Assembly (NCBI GenBank): GCA_030612725.1
Contig: JAUWNJ010000009.1
Location: 40,322 to 104,321, forward strand
Direction of reading: 5' to 3'
DNA from: Planctomycetales bacterium
GTDB lineage: Bacteria; Planctomycetota; Phycisphaerae; SM23-33
DNA: 64,000 bases
The stretch's first letter is position 1. The number at the start of each line of letters is the position of its first letter. The notes below the pieces were generated by a model. That model was not told the DNA's origin and made no database searches. It was given only the letters and a program-made list of their open reading frames with translations. Below are positions 8,157 to 15,843 of the stretch, piece by piece. Both the position numbers and the translations under genes were made by a program.

Positions 8157-9326
8157 ATGAAGTGTCTAAAAAGAGTCGTAGCGGATATCCCTTTGGAGTT
8201 TCGGTTTGCCCGTCAGGTTATCCGGGGCGTTTATCGGTACGCCCAATCGCACTGTCAATGGGTGCTCGGTATCGGATTGCCCCGCAGACCCGGCAGTGTA
8301 TTGCGAGACAAAAGCGTAGTCGGAATAATCTCAATGCGTCAGCCCGGCGATTACGTGCCCGTCGCTCAGAATTATGGCTTGAAGGCGGTTGGAACAGGGA
8401 TGTGGACGGATGTACGGGAGTTCACTGCTTTGCCGTACGTGGACGTGGACCCGAATGCGATAGGTGAAATGGCCGCTGATTATTTCATCGAGCGAGGTTT
8501 TCGCAGTTTCGGGATGTTCACCACTGCTGATTGCTTCCACGGTCAGTCTCGCGGCGAGGCCTTTGTCGCAGCGTTGCGACGACGGAAACTTCCCTGTGAC
8601 ATATTCGACCCCAAAAAGAAATACCCGTCACGCGGCAAACCGTTGTCCACCGTTACCGATTACAACGAATGCATACGCCGCTGGCTGGTGGGTCTGGCCA
8701 AACCGCTGGCCGTCTTCACCCTCAACGACCCCATCGGAGCGTGGATATGCGCAATATGCTATAGGAGCGATATCCGCGTCCCGGAGGAAGTCGCCGTCCT
8801 CGGCGCCGACAACGACGAGATATTCTGCAATATATGCGGCCCGCCTCTTTCCAGTATCCGGATGCCGGTCGAGCAGGTCGGTTATGAAGCGGCCAGGCTT
8901 CTGGACGCCATGCTCCGAGGCAGGAGAGTTCCCAAGCGTCCCATCCTGCTTCCGCCGATAGATGTGGTAACGCGACAGAGCACCGACATAATGGCTGTCG
9001 ATGACCGCCGTTTCGTCGAGGCAGTGCGGTTCATCCGCGAGCACGCCTGCGAAGGCATTCGCGTCAAGCACGTAACAGCGGCGTCAACGCTGCCGAAACG
9101 AATGATGGAGCGGCAGTTCAAGGAGATACTTGGACGAGGCCCGTTCGCGGAGATCCGCCGGGTCCAGGTCGAAAGGATTAAAATGCTCCTGTCGCAGACC
9201 GACAAGACGCTTGAGGCAATAGCGCCGGATTGCGGATTCGGTAACATTTCGCACATGAGCGTGGCGTTCAAAAAGGCCACCGGCATGGCGCCCGGGGCAT
9301 ACCGCAGGCAGTTCCGAAGCCGATGA
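8157..9326 (+). CDS. XylR-like AraC-family regulator with a LacI-type sugar-binding domain
   Basis: This is a transcription factor that probably senses a sugar. From the ATG at 8157 it has 389 residues, close to E. coli XylR (392). Residues about 1-275 resemble a periplasmic-binding-protein/LacI sensor (for example AVFTLNDPIGAWICAICYRSDIRVPEEVAVLG). The last 100 residues hold two AraC helix-turn-helix units, the second being LEAIAPDCGFGNISHMSVAFKKATG. It lies between the divergent PEP-CTERM gene and the two GH130 genes and is their likely regulator. The ligand cannot be told from the sequence; xylose is not implied by the neighbours. Confidence 0.9.
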   Translation: MKCLKRVVADIPLEFRFARQVIRGVYRYAQSHCQWVLGIGLPRRPGSVLRDKSVVGIISMRQPGDYVPVAQNYGLKAVGTGMWTDVREFTALPYVDVDPNAIGEMAADYFIERGFRSFGMFTTADCFHGQSRGEAFVAALRRRKLPCDIFDPKKKYPSRGKPLSTVTDYNECIRRWLVGLAKPLAVFTLNDPIGAWICAICYRSDIRVPEEVAVLGADNDEIFCNICGPPLSSIRMPVEQVGYEAARLLDAMLRGRRVPKRPILLPPIDVVTRQSTDIMAVDDRRFVEAVRFIREHACEGIRVKHVTAASTLPKRMMERQFKEILGRGPFAEIRRVQVERIKMLLSQTDKTLEAIAPDCGFGNISHMSVAFKKATGMAPGAYRRQFRSR

Positions 9327-9551
9327 ATCGATTGCGGGATGCCTGATATTCTGTAATTCGTTTCCCGAAAAGTAGTAATGCGTGTCGGCGAATTGTCCGA
9401 TGTTGTATCGGGACATGGTGTGAGTGTATGTACACAAAAGGCGCCGATTATGGCGAGTAGGGATGGATATTCTCCGCGATCACGCCGGGGCCACTTCAAG
9501 GCAAGTTCGTGGCGACTTTTTTACCGCAATTATCACCAAGGAATAGTCTAA

Positions 9552-10514
9552 ATGATTCTAAGGAAGAAAAAAGTCAAAGGCCGTGGGGCCGAAGCAAGCC
9601 AGGACGTAATCACGAGATGCCCGAGTAACCCCCTGATTTCACTGGGCGATCTGCCTTTCCGATGCAGCGATATCTGGAACGCCGGCCTGGTTCGGTTCAA
9701 GAACGATTACCTTCTGCTGATAACGGTCGAGACGCTCGTAGGGCAATATGCTATTTATCGCGCCACCAGTCGGAACGGGAAGGATTTTACCGTTGATGCC
9801 GAACCGTTCATGTCCCCGGCACAAAGCGGTCCGAGGCGCGCGGACGAAAGTATCGGCGTCCGCGACCCGCGTATCACGCTAATGGATGGATGGTATTACA
9901 TTACCTATGTAGCCGACGGGGACCATGGGTTGCGTCTTGGACTTGCAAAGACGAAAGATTTTCAATCGGTGGAGCATATTGCTTATATCTCACAGGTGGA
10001 TGTCAAGAACGGTATCCTCTTTCCACGGAAGGTCGGCGGGAAGTATCTCCTTTTGAAGCGTCCGGATGCCGGGTCGAGCATATGGTTGAGTTACTCGAAC
10101 GATCTTGTGTTTTGGGGTTCTTCGACGGTGGTAATGACCCCTCGTGGAGGGTACTGGGATTCCAACCGCATAGGCGCTGCTGCCCCTCCGATCGAGATTG
10201 ATGAAGGGTGGCTTTTGATTTATTACGGCGAGAAGGTTACTTCAGCCGGTCCCCTGGTGCGCCTTGGAGCGGCAATCCTTGACCGGGGAAATCCGACCCG
10301 CGTCCTTGCCAGGTCCAATATCCCAATCCTCACGCCACGCGAGAGATATGAGCGAATAGGCGATGTGCCGAACGTCGTATTTTCCTGCGGCGCGCTTCTG
10401 GAGGACGAGAAGATAGACCTGTATTACGGAGCCTCCGATTCCTGCATCTGCCGGGGGTCAGCGCCGCTGAAAGACGTCCTGCGGGTATGTTTCGAGAGCG
10501 AAAGGGAGTATTAG
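9552..10514 (+). CDS. GH130-family glycoside phosphorylase or hydrolase (copy 1)
   Basis: GH130 enzymes act on beta-mannosides, mostly by phosphorolysis giving mannose 1-phosphate. The 320-residue protein has the five-bladed propeller pattern of the family: NPLISLGDLPFR, then VRDPRIT with the Asp expected to be catalytic, FPRKVGGKY, WDSNRIGAAAPPIEIDEGWLLIYYG, and an end block LYYGASDS. An AAGGAA sequence lies upstream of the ATG. Three bases separate its stop from the next gene, a clear paralogue, so the two are co-transcribed. Whether it is a phosphorylase or a hydrolase depends on phosphate-binding residues that I cannot align reliably here. Confidence 0.85.
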   Translation: MILRKKKVKGRGAEASQDVITRCPSNPLISLGDLPFRCSDIWNAGLVRFKNDYLLLITVETLVGQYAIYRATSRNGKDFTVDAEPFMSPAQSGPRRADESIGVRDPRITLMDGWYYITYVADGDHGLRLGLAKTKDFQSVEHIAYISQVDVKNGILFPRKVGGKYLLLKRPDAGSSIWLSYSNDLVFWGSSTVVMTPRGGYWDSNRIGAAAPPIEIDEGWLLIYYGEKVTSAGPLVRLGAAILDRGNPTRVLARSNIPILTPRERYERIGDVPNVVFSCGALLEDEKIDLYYGASDSCICRGSAPLKDVLRVCFESEREY

Positions 10515-10517
10515 AAA

Positions 10518-11444
10518 ATGGCGGAAAACACAGGAAGAGACCTGCTGCATCGACACGAAGGGAATCCGATCCTGACGCTCGCCGACATTCCCTATCGCTG
10601 TAACACGGTGTTTAACGGTACACCGGTTAAGGTCAATGGAGAATACCTGGTACTTCTTCGCGTCGAGGGTCAGCAAGGGTACTCGTTCTTTTCACTGGCA
10701 CGAAGCAAGGACGGGTATAGCTTCAAAATGGACCCCGAACCGTGCATGTTACCGGAGAGGGAAGAACCGTGGCGCGTCTGGGAGGAGAACGGTATCGAAG
10801 ACCCGCGCCTGACGGAAATGGACGGTAAGTACTATATTCTCTATACAGCCGTTGGGCGATACGGACACCGCATTGCCCTTGCGAGCACGGAAGATTTCGT
10901 GATTTATCGTCGCATTGCGATGATTTCCGGTCCTGGAAACAAGGACGGCGTGCTGTTCCCCGAAAAGATCGACGGGATGTACGCTCGCCTTGACCGTCCG
11001 ATCGGAAACGGCGTCGGGTGCGTGTGGATTTCATACTCGCCGGACCTGGTTAACTGGGGACGGAGCGAATTTGCCTTTGGTCCTCGCGCGCGATACTGGG
11101 ATTCCAACCGCGTAGGCGCTTCAGCGCCGCCGATTATGACCGAGCATGGTTGGTTGGAGATTTACCACGGCGTGAAAATGACATCGGCAGGCCCGATTTA
11201 TCGTATCGGCGCGGTGATGCTGGATAGGGATAATCCCGCCAAGGTTATCGGTCGCTGTCTTCCGCCGTTGCTGTCGCCGAGGGAGGATTACGAGCGTATC
11301 GGCGATATTGGTAACGTGGTATTCGCTTGCGGCGCGATCGTCGAGGACGACGGGCAGGTCAAAGTCTATTACGGCGCTGCCGACACTTCCATCTGCGTTG
11401 CGACCGCCCATATCGACGAAATAACAGCATCGTGCCTCCAGTAA
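10518..11444 (+). CDS. GH130-family glycoside phosphorylase or hydrolase (copy 2)
   Basis: This 308-residue paralogue of the preceding gene shares its layout: NPILTLADIPYRCN, IEDPRLTEMDGKYYILYT with the expected catalytic Asp, FPEKIDGMYARLDRP, YWDSNRVGASAPPIM, WLEIYHGVKMTSAGP and VYYGAADTSIC at the end. The two copies differ enough to suggest different substrates or ends of the same pathway. Downstream is a REP-like inverted repeat that may terminate transcription. The pair probably belongs to the sugar locus governed by the XylR-like protein. Confidence 0.86.
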   Translation: MAENTGRDLLHRHEGNPILTLADIPYRCNTVFNGTPVKVNGEYLVLLRVEGQQGYSFFSLARSKDGYSFKMDPEPCMLPEREEPWRVWEENGIEDPRLTEMDGKYYILYTAVGRYGHRIALASTEDFVIYRRIAMISGPGNKDGVLFPEKIDGMYARLDRPIGNGVGCVWISYSPDLVNWGRSEFAFGPRARYWDSNRVGASAPPIMTEHGWLEIYHGVKMTSAGPIYRIGAVMLDRDNPAKVIGRCLPPLLSPREDYERIGDIGNVVFACGAIVEDDGQVKVYYGAADTSICVATAHIDEITASCLQ

Positions 11445-11449
11445 AAATT

Positions 11450-11531
11450 GTAGGCTGGGACGGAGCGAGGCGGAGTCCCACCTTTTTTTGAGATTGAAGG
11501 TGGGACTCCGCCTCGCTCCGTCCCAGCCTAC
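11450..11531. repeat. REP-like inverted repeat pair (same family as around the RAYT gene)
   Basis: Two arms, GTAGGCTGGGACGGAGCG... and its near-perfect reverse complement, are separated by about 13 bp. Each arm starts with GTAG and contains TGGGAC/GTCCCA, as in the palindromes flanking the transposase at 32.2 kb. It lies between convergent genes (GH130 copy 2 and HPP), and the T-run between the arms could serve termination. Confidence 0.85.
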
Positions 11532-11541
11532 GCCTTTTCAT

Positions 11542-12051
11542 CTACAAAAGGTCGATCATGTATGGCTTGAGCAGTTTCCTCATCCCTGCCATGTAGGCGA
11601 CACCGACCAGAACAACGCCGATTGCCTGCAGGTTCCATTCACCCAGAACCAGCCCCATCGCCACCCCTGCAGCGGGTGGATGCTCGGTGTCCGTAATAAC
11701 CATAAGTAAAATAGCCAATCCGATCGCTAATGAGGCAAAGAAAACGGTGCCTGTGGATTTGCTGATGACTTCAATTTGGCTGATGACAAGCAGTTGGCTT
11801 AACCAGTAGCACAGCGTACCGACAACGATTCCGACGATGTATCCGCCGATAAGGAAGCGAGCGTCGGAGACGCGTTTGTGCGGCATGGTGAAAATAACAA
11901 ATGAACTTGCTCCCAGAGCGCCGAGGATTGCCGCGTTGGAAACTGCGTCCAGTATTACCATCGCAATCGCCATCGATACCATCGCCAGCGAGCATTGGAG
12001 AAAATATTCAGTTTTATGTTCCTTGAATTTTTCGTCGAATAACCTCATCAT
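11542..12051 (-). CDS. HPP family integral membrane protein
   Basis: This small membrane protein belongs to the HPP family, some members of which have been linked to nitrite or anion transport in plastids and cyanobacteria; no function can be assigned here. The 169-residue protein has about four hydrophobic segments, the opening block GALGASSFVIFTMP and the namesake block DTEHPPAAGVAMGLVLG near residues 120-135. The gene is single, convergent with the GH130 pair and divergent from the GspE-like gene. Confidence 0.85.
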   Translation of the reverse strand: MMRLFDEKFKEHKTEYFLQCSLAMVSMAIAMVILDAVSNAAILGALGASSFVIFTMPHKRVSDARFLIGGYIVGIVVGTLCYWLSQLLVISQIEVISKSTGTVFFASLAIGLAILLMVITDTEHPPAAGVAMGLVLGEWNLQAIGVVLVGVAYMAGMRKLLKPYMIDLL

Positions 12052-12098
12052 TAATATGTTTTCGGGAGTTTTTTCGGGAACTTGAATGGAGGCTGCGA

Positions 12099-13640
12099 AT
12101 GTTGGAGCGACTTTTTAATACGCATCAGATAGCCAACCTGCTCGGTACTAATGAAGCAGCGGTTGACGATTGGATAAAAAGGGGTTGGTTGCCCGTCAGG
12201 GATATGCCCGGCGAGCAGGTCCGCATTTCCGAAAAAGGGCTGGTGCAATTCCTCAAGAACAGGGGTATCGATTTGGAAGCGATTATAACCAACGTCGCTC
12301 CCAATGATGCTCAAGAACCGTTACCCGAAACGGTTTCGCCCGAAGAACCGCTTTCGCCTCCGTCTGAAGAATCACCCCGCACGGAACGTCCCCAGGTTGC
12401 GCCTGCGCCCCAAACCGACAGGGTTCCGCCCGATGAGATCGTTGAAGAGACAGGACATATCGAATCTCATCAGGCCGATCCCGCCGCTCAGGTGGCTGAC
12501 GCCCTGCTCCGGGACGCTGCCGTAAAGCGGGTAAGCCACATTCATCTGGACTCCTGCCGGGACGAACTGTCGCTGCGTGTGCGAATCGACGGCCTACTGC
12601 ACGACAAGCCCAATTTCAAGTCGCGTCTTCCCAAAGGTCTTGGCCCACGTTTAGTGGCGCATTTAAAAAACCTTGCAGGCCTGGAGGTCGGCGAAGTCGT
12701 CGCCCCCCAAACCGGCTCTTTCCGTCTTGACATCAATGGGACGCAGGAGGATTTTCGCCTTGCGACTCATCCGACTCTGCATGGCGAAAGACTGGTGATT
12801 CACGTTCGGCTGCGCGGGCAGGACACCCCAATGCTGGATGGCATCGGTCTGGGGGAAGATGATCTCTCGTCGTTGCGGGCAATGCTGGCTGAACCGTGCG
12901 GACTTATACTGGTGGCAGGACTACCCGGAAGCGGGCCGGCGACGACGCTGCGGGCAATGCTCGCAGAAGTCGATACCGCACGACGGGATGTCGTCGCACT
13001 GGAAACGCGAAGCCAATTCCCGCTCGAAGGCATAAGCCGATACCGCATCGACCGCGAGAAAGGCGATACCGTTGCCGATACCCTGCGATCGCTTTGCAAT
13101 CAGGATGTTGATGTAATCCTGGCTGACGACATTACGGAGCGTTCTGCTGCTACCGGTGCAGTCGAAGCCGCCGTTGCCGGCCGGCTGGTGCTGGCGGGAG
13201 TATTCGCCAGAAATTCCGCCGTTGCGATGGAGATGCTTCTGGAATCCGCCAAGCCATGGACGCTGGCGTCGGCTTTGCTGACGGTAATCAATCTGCGAAC
13301 CGTACGCAAAATCTGCCCGAAGTGCAGGCAGGAAGCCAAACCCCCAGACAATCTGTCGCTGGATTTCCCCGTCTATCGCGGAGCCGGTTGCGACGAATGT
13401 TCGCAAACCGGATATGCCGGCAGGACCGGGCTGTTTTCGCTGCTTCGGGTTGACGAGATTATCGCGGCGATACTGCGAAACAACGACAATGCCGGACAAA
13501 TCATATTTGCCGCCGAACAGGCCGGTATAAAAACGCTCCACCAGGCGGGCCTGGAAAAAGTCCGCGACGGAATAACCTCGCTCGAAGAACTATCGCGGAT
13601 TCTCCCGCAATTCCCCGGAAGCGAAAGAAAGGCAAAATAA
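12099..13640 (+). CDS. GspE/PilB-like ATPase homologue with N-terminal HTH domain and degenerate Walker A
   Basis: The protein has 513 residues. Residues 4-58 look like an excisionase/MerR-type helix-turn-helix (FNTHQIANLLGTNEAAVDDWI then a wing with GEQVRI). A proline- and glutamate-rich linker runs to about residue 125. Residues 130-510 follow the type II secretion/type IV pilus ATPase fold, including the paired-cysteine element CPKC...CDEC. The nucleotide loop, normally GPTGSGKST, reads GLPGSGPATT, so the essential Lys is Pro and the next Ser is Ala; the Walker B region reads VDVILADDITE in place of a GE(I/L)RD-type end. It is therefore probably not an ATPase, but a regulator or a structural partner. 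It starts at an ATG after GGAGG. No pilus genes are adjacent. Confidence 0.85.
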   Translation: MLERLFNTHQIANLLGTNEAAVDDWIKRGWLPVRDMPGEQVRISEKGLVQFLKNRGIDLEAIITNVAPNDAQEPLPETVSPEEPLSPPSEESPRTERPQVAPAPQTDRVPPDEIVEETGHIESHQADPAAQVADALLRDAAVKRVSHIHLDSCRDELSLRVRIDGLLHDKPNFKSRLPKGLGPRLVAHLKNLAGLEVGEVVAPQTGSFRLDINGTQEDFRLATHPTLHGERLVIHVRLRGQDTPMLDGIGLGEDDLSSLRAMLAEPCGLILVAGLPGSGPATTLRAMLAEVDTARRDVVALETRSQFPLEGISRYRIDREKGDTVADTLRSLCNQDVDVILADDITERSAATGAVEAAVAGRLVLAGVFARNSAVAMEMLLESAKPWTLASALLTVINLRTVRKICPKCRQEAKPPDNLSLDFPVYRGAGCDECSQTGYAGRTGLFSLLRVDEIIAAILRNNDNAGQIIFAAEQAGIKTLHQAGLEKVRDGITSLEELSRILPQFPGSERKAK

Positions 13641-13647
13641 TAGTATT

Positions 13648-13689
13648 ATGTCCCCGGATTTTATGTCCCCGGATTTTGTCCCCGGAATT
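13648..13689. repeat. Three partial direct repeats of TGTCCCCGGATTT, left border of the kinase/HIRAN module
   Basis: Two 15-bp copies of ATGTCCCCGGATTTT are followed by TGTCCCCGGAATT at 13677-13689. The last copy is the exact reverse complement of AATTCCGGGGACA at 15564-15576, on the far side of the next two genes. The pair may mark the ends of an inserted module. Confidence 0.75.
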
Positions 13690-13804
13690 TCATTACAACT
13701 TTGGTATGATATTTTACTTGGGCAACCCTTGTTATCCTTTGGGAATATACGATAGGATCACACATCTTTGACAGGTTCGGCTTCACAAAAGGAACATCCG
13801 GTTT

Positions 13805-14791
13805 ATGCGAGAAGACTGGAACAACATCATCTGTATTGACCACTGGGATCCGGATGAGTCCTCCTACGAGAGCGGCTTGTACCCGGAGGGCAGCCGGGAA
13901 AAAGCGGTCTACTTCTCCCCGGCCGATGTGAAACCGTTGCCGTTGAAGCCCAAGTGGCGTTACCTGTTCAAGAAATCCAGGGCTTGGGCGCCGTGGCAGT
14001 TCTGGATGGAAATCATGGCCTACCGGATTGGTCAAATTATGGGTGTTCAGGTTCCCCCTGCTTATGTTGGACTAAGCAAAAAAGAATCGCCGGGACAAGA
14101 AACCTACGGAGCGTTGATAGAATGGTTCTATTCTGAAGATGAACTATACATCGAAGGTTCGCGCCTCATATCCCCGCTCATACCAGGATTTGACCATAAG
14201 ACTGGTAAACAGCATAACTTAAGAACAATCCTGAATCATCTACTCAAAAAACCTTCTGATTCAAACAAGATTTTCCGTAAGATGCTGGAGCACTGGGCCA
14301 AGGTCTTGGCATTTGATACCATAATAGGAAATACGGATCGCCATCCGGAAAACTGGGGCATCATTATCCCACGTAAACCATCCGGCAAGACCATCCCAGT
14401 GAGACTTTCTCCCGCATTTGACAACGGGACGGCAATGTCCTATGAGCAACCCGAAGAACATTTTGCGAGATTCGACAATGAGCAATACGCTACCCGATAT
14501 TTAACCCACCCCCAAAAAGCAAGACATCACATGAGATGGAGTCTTGACGACTGCGGAAATATGAATTTCTTCGATTTTATGTGTAGATTCGTTTCGGAGT
14601 ATCCAAAAACGAAGGCGTCCATTGTACGGATGCTCCAATTTACGTACGACGACCTTCGCGATTGCCTCGAACCTTTAACGGATATTGTTATTGACGAAAG
14701 GTCTCGTTTGACAAAACCGCGGCTGGATTTTACACTAAAGCTTATTATGAGACGAACAACATTGCTCAGAGAAGCGATGGGAAAAATATGA
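13805..14791 (+). CDS. HipA-like serine/threonine kinase
   Basis: The 328-residue protein has the catalytic half of a HipA-type kinase. FDTIIGNTDRHPENWGII (about residues 172-189) matches the catalytic loop with its Asp and Asn, and LSPAFDNGTAM (about 203-213) matches the metal-binding DxG-type segment. The N-terminal part has the family-like WQFWMEIMAYRIGQIMGV helix. It lacks an obvious HipA N-terminal subdomain, which may be in the next gene. The next gene overlaps it by 4 bp (ATGA). An AAAGGAA sequence precedes the ATG at 13805. Base composition is clearly more AT-rich than the neighbours, suggesting acquisition. A toxin role is inferred from family and arrangement, not shown. Confidence 0.82.
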   Translation: MREDWNNIICIDHWDPDESSYESGLYPEGSREKAVYFSPADVKPLPLKPKWRYLFKKSRAWAPWQFWMEIMAYRIGQIMGVQVPPAYVGLSKKESPGQETYGALIEWFYSEDELYIEGSRLISPLIPGFDHKTGKQHNLRTILNHLLKKPSDSNKIFRKMLEHWAKVLAFDTIIGNTDRHPENWGIIIPRKPSGKTIPVRLSPAFDNGTAMSYEQPEEHFARFDNEQYATRYLTHPQKARHHMRWSLDDCGNMNFFDFMCRFVSEYPKTKASIVRMLQFTYDDLRDCLEPLTDIVIDERSRLTKPRLDFTLKLIMRRTTLLREAMGKI

Positions 14792-15516
14792 AGTATATCG
14801 AACACATCATAGAACCGACAAGGCTTCTGTTGTCTTGGCAATCCCCCAGCAGTTCCAGTCGGGGACGCTATATCGTCGCAGAACTGCTTCGTAATGGGGA
14901 TGATGCCGACTTGGTATACCTGAGCGACAGTCAGGACTACATCAAGGCCAAGGAGAAGGGATTCACCGGTGAATATGGCGGATATCCGGGATTCCCTGCA
15001 ATAAACAAGGAACATTCGGGAGTCCTTGCCGCTTTCATAAAGCGACTGCCCCCTCGCTACCGGACTGATTTTGAGAAGTTCATGGACGCTATCAGGATTC
15101 GGCCAGGTACAGATATCTCGGATTTTGCACTTCTGGGATACGCTGGTGCCAGGCTGCCTGGTGATGACTTTTATATCATTCATCCCTTCGACAAGGCCCG
15201 GCCTCCATTTGAATTACTTCTTCTGGTAGCAGGATATAGGTACTATCGCGATAACGTGCCATACGAAGCATTGAAGATTGGAATGGCTGCGAAATTCGAG
15301 GCTGAGCCGAGTAATCCACATGACAAAAATGCCATCAGAATTGTAATACCGGAAGTTGCTGATCAAACCGCTGGATATGTCTGCCGTGGATTGCTACCTC
15401 AATTTCAGCGTTGGCTGGATGCGGGCTGGGATATAGAAGGAACGATTGAGCGGCGAAACGGGGTAAATGATCACCCGATCGTTTATCTTTTTGTCAAAAT
15501 CCGTAAGCCAACTTAA
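14788..15516 (+). CDS. HIRAN-domain protein with HipA N-terminal-like region, partner of the kinase
   Basis: The 242-residue protein has two parts. Residues 1-125 (LLLSWQSPSSSSRGRYIVAELL near the start) resemble the N-terminal region of HipA-family proteins. Residues about 145-240 match a HIRAN domain: AGYRYYR, KFEAEPSNPHDKNAIRIVI, then AGYVCRGLL and a following helix. HIRAN domains are best known for binding DNA ends in Rad5/HLTF-like helicases. Start and stop codons of the two genes overlap as ATGA, so they are translationally coupled. It is probably the cognate regulator or antitoxin of the kinase, an inference. Composition is AT-rich like its partner. Confidence 0.8.
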   Translation: MKYIEHIIEPTRLLLSWQSPSSSSRGRYIVAELLRNGDDADLVYLSDSQDYIKAKEKGFTGEYGGYPGFPAINKEHSGVLAAFIKRLPPRYRTDFEKFMDAIRIRPGTDISDFALLGYAGARLPGDDFYIIHPFDKARPPFELLLLVAGYRYYRDNVPYEALKIGMAAKFEAEPSNPHDKNAIRIVIPEVADQTAGYVCRGLLPQFQRWLDAGWDIEGTIERRNGVNDHPIVYLFVKIRKPT

Positions 15517-15563
15517 CTGCTTCTATTGCTTGGTACTTTCATAGCTTGGTGCCGGATACCAGG

Positions 15564-15576
15564 AATTCCGGGGACA
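15564..15576. repeat. Right border inverted repeat of the kinase/HIRAN module
   Basis: AATTCCGGGGACA is the exact reverse complement of 13677-13689. Together the two 13-bp copies enclose the HipA-like kinase and HIRAN genes. Confidence 0.75.
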
Positions 15577-15641
15577 CAATATGATTGTTATTGACGTTTG
15601 TGTGCGCAAGTTGGTCATATTCCGGAATTCCCCCCTTAATC

Positions 15642-15675
15642 GGAAGAATCTTCCTGGTTGACGGAAGAATCTTCC
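15642..15675. promoter_or_regulatory. Paired palindromes, possible enhancer for a sigma-54 activator
   Basis: Two identical copies of the odd palindrome GGAAGAATCTTCC lie at 15642-15654 and 15663-15675. Their centres are 21 bp apart, two helical turns, so they face the same side of the DNA. They end about 110 bp upstream of the sigma-54 promoter, a usual distance for binding sites of NtrC-type activators such as flagellar FlrC/FlgR. No activator gene is in the window. Confidence 0.6.
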
Positions 15676-15785
15676 GGTTTCCAACTTTCGCTCGTAAATA
15701 AAAGACAAAGCAAAAATCGCATCTGTCTTTTGTAACTCCCTTCTGTGTAGCATATTAGAATCATTTCTGACACCTCCCAAAGTCT

Positions 15786-15802
15786 TTGGCACGCACGTTG
15801 CT
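15786..15802 (+). promoter_or_regulatory. Sigma-54 (RpoN) promoter of the flagellar operon
   Basis: TTGGCACGCACGTTGCT matches the sigma-54 consensus TGGCACG-N4-TTGC(T/A) at every fixed position. The invariant GG (15788-15789) and GC (15800-15801) are separated by exactly 10 nt. Transcription would start near 15813, about 30 bp before fliK. Sigma-54 control of hook and rod genes is common in other flagellated bacteria. Confidence 0.85.
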
Positions 15803-15843
15803 CCAATGATGGGCCGACGAAAGGAATTTTCTATACAATCGAT

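Larger units (their letters stand above)
15517..15843. other. Control region of the flagellar operon
   Basis: No gene was recognised here. It contains the right border repeat of the kinase/HIRAN module (15564-15576), a 10-bp palindrome ATTCCGGAAT at 15619-15628, two identical GGAAGAATCTTCC palindromes and a sigma-54 promoter. The minus-strand ORF 15523..15792 is not supported by any family resemblance. Confidence 0.65.

Noticed and set aside
8882-9499. 205-residue minus-strand ORF
   Set aside because: It is antisense to the XylR-like regulator and has no recognisable motif.
13641-13804. A small antitoxin gene upstream of the HipA-like kinase (as in hipBA)
   Set aside because: No open frame with a helix-turn-helix pattern and a start codon was found between the border repeats and the kinase start; the partner is the downstream HIRAN gene.
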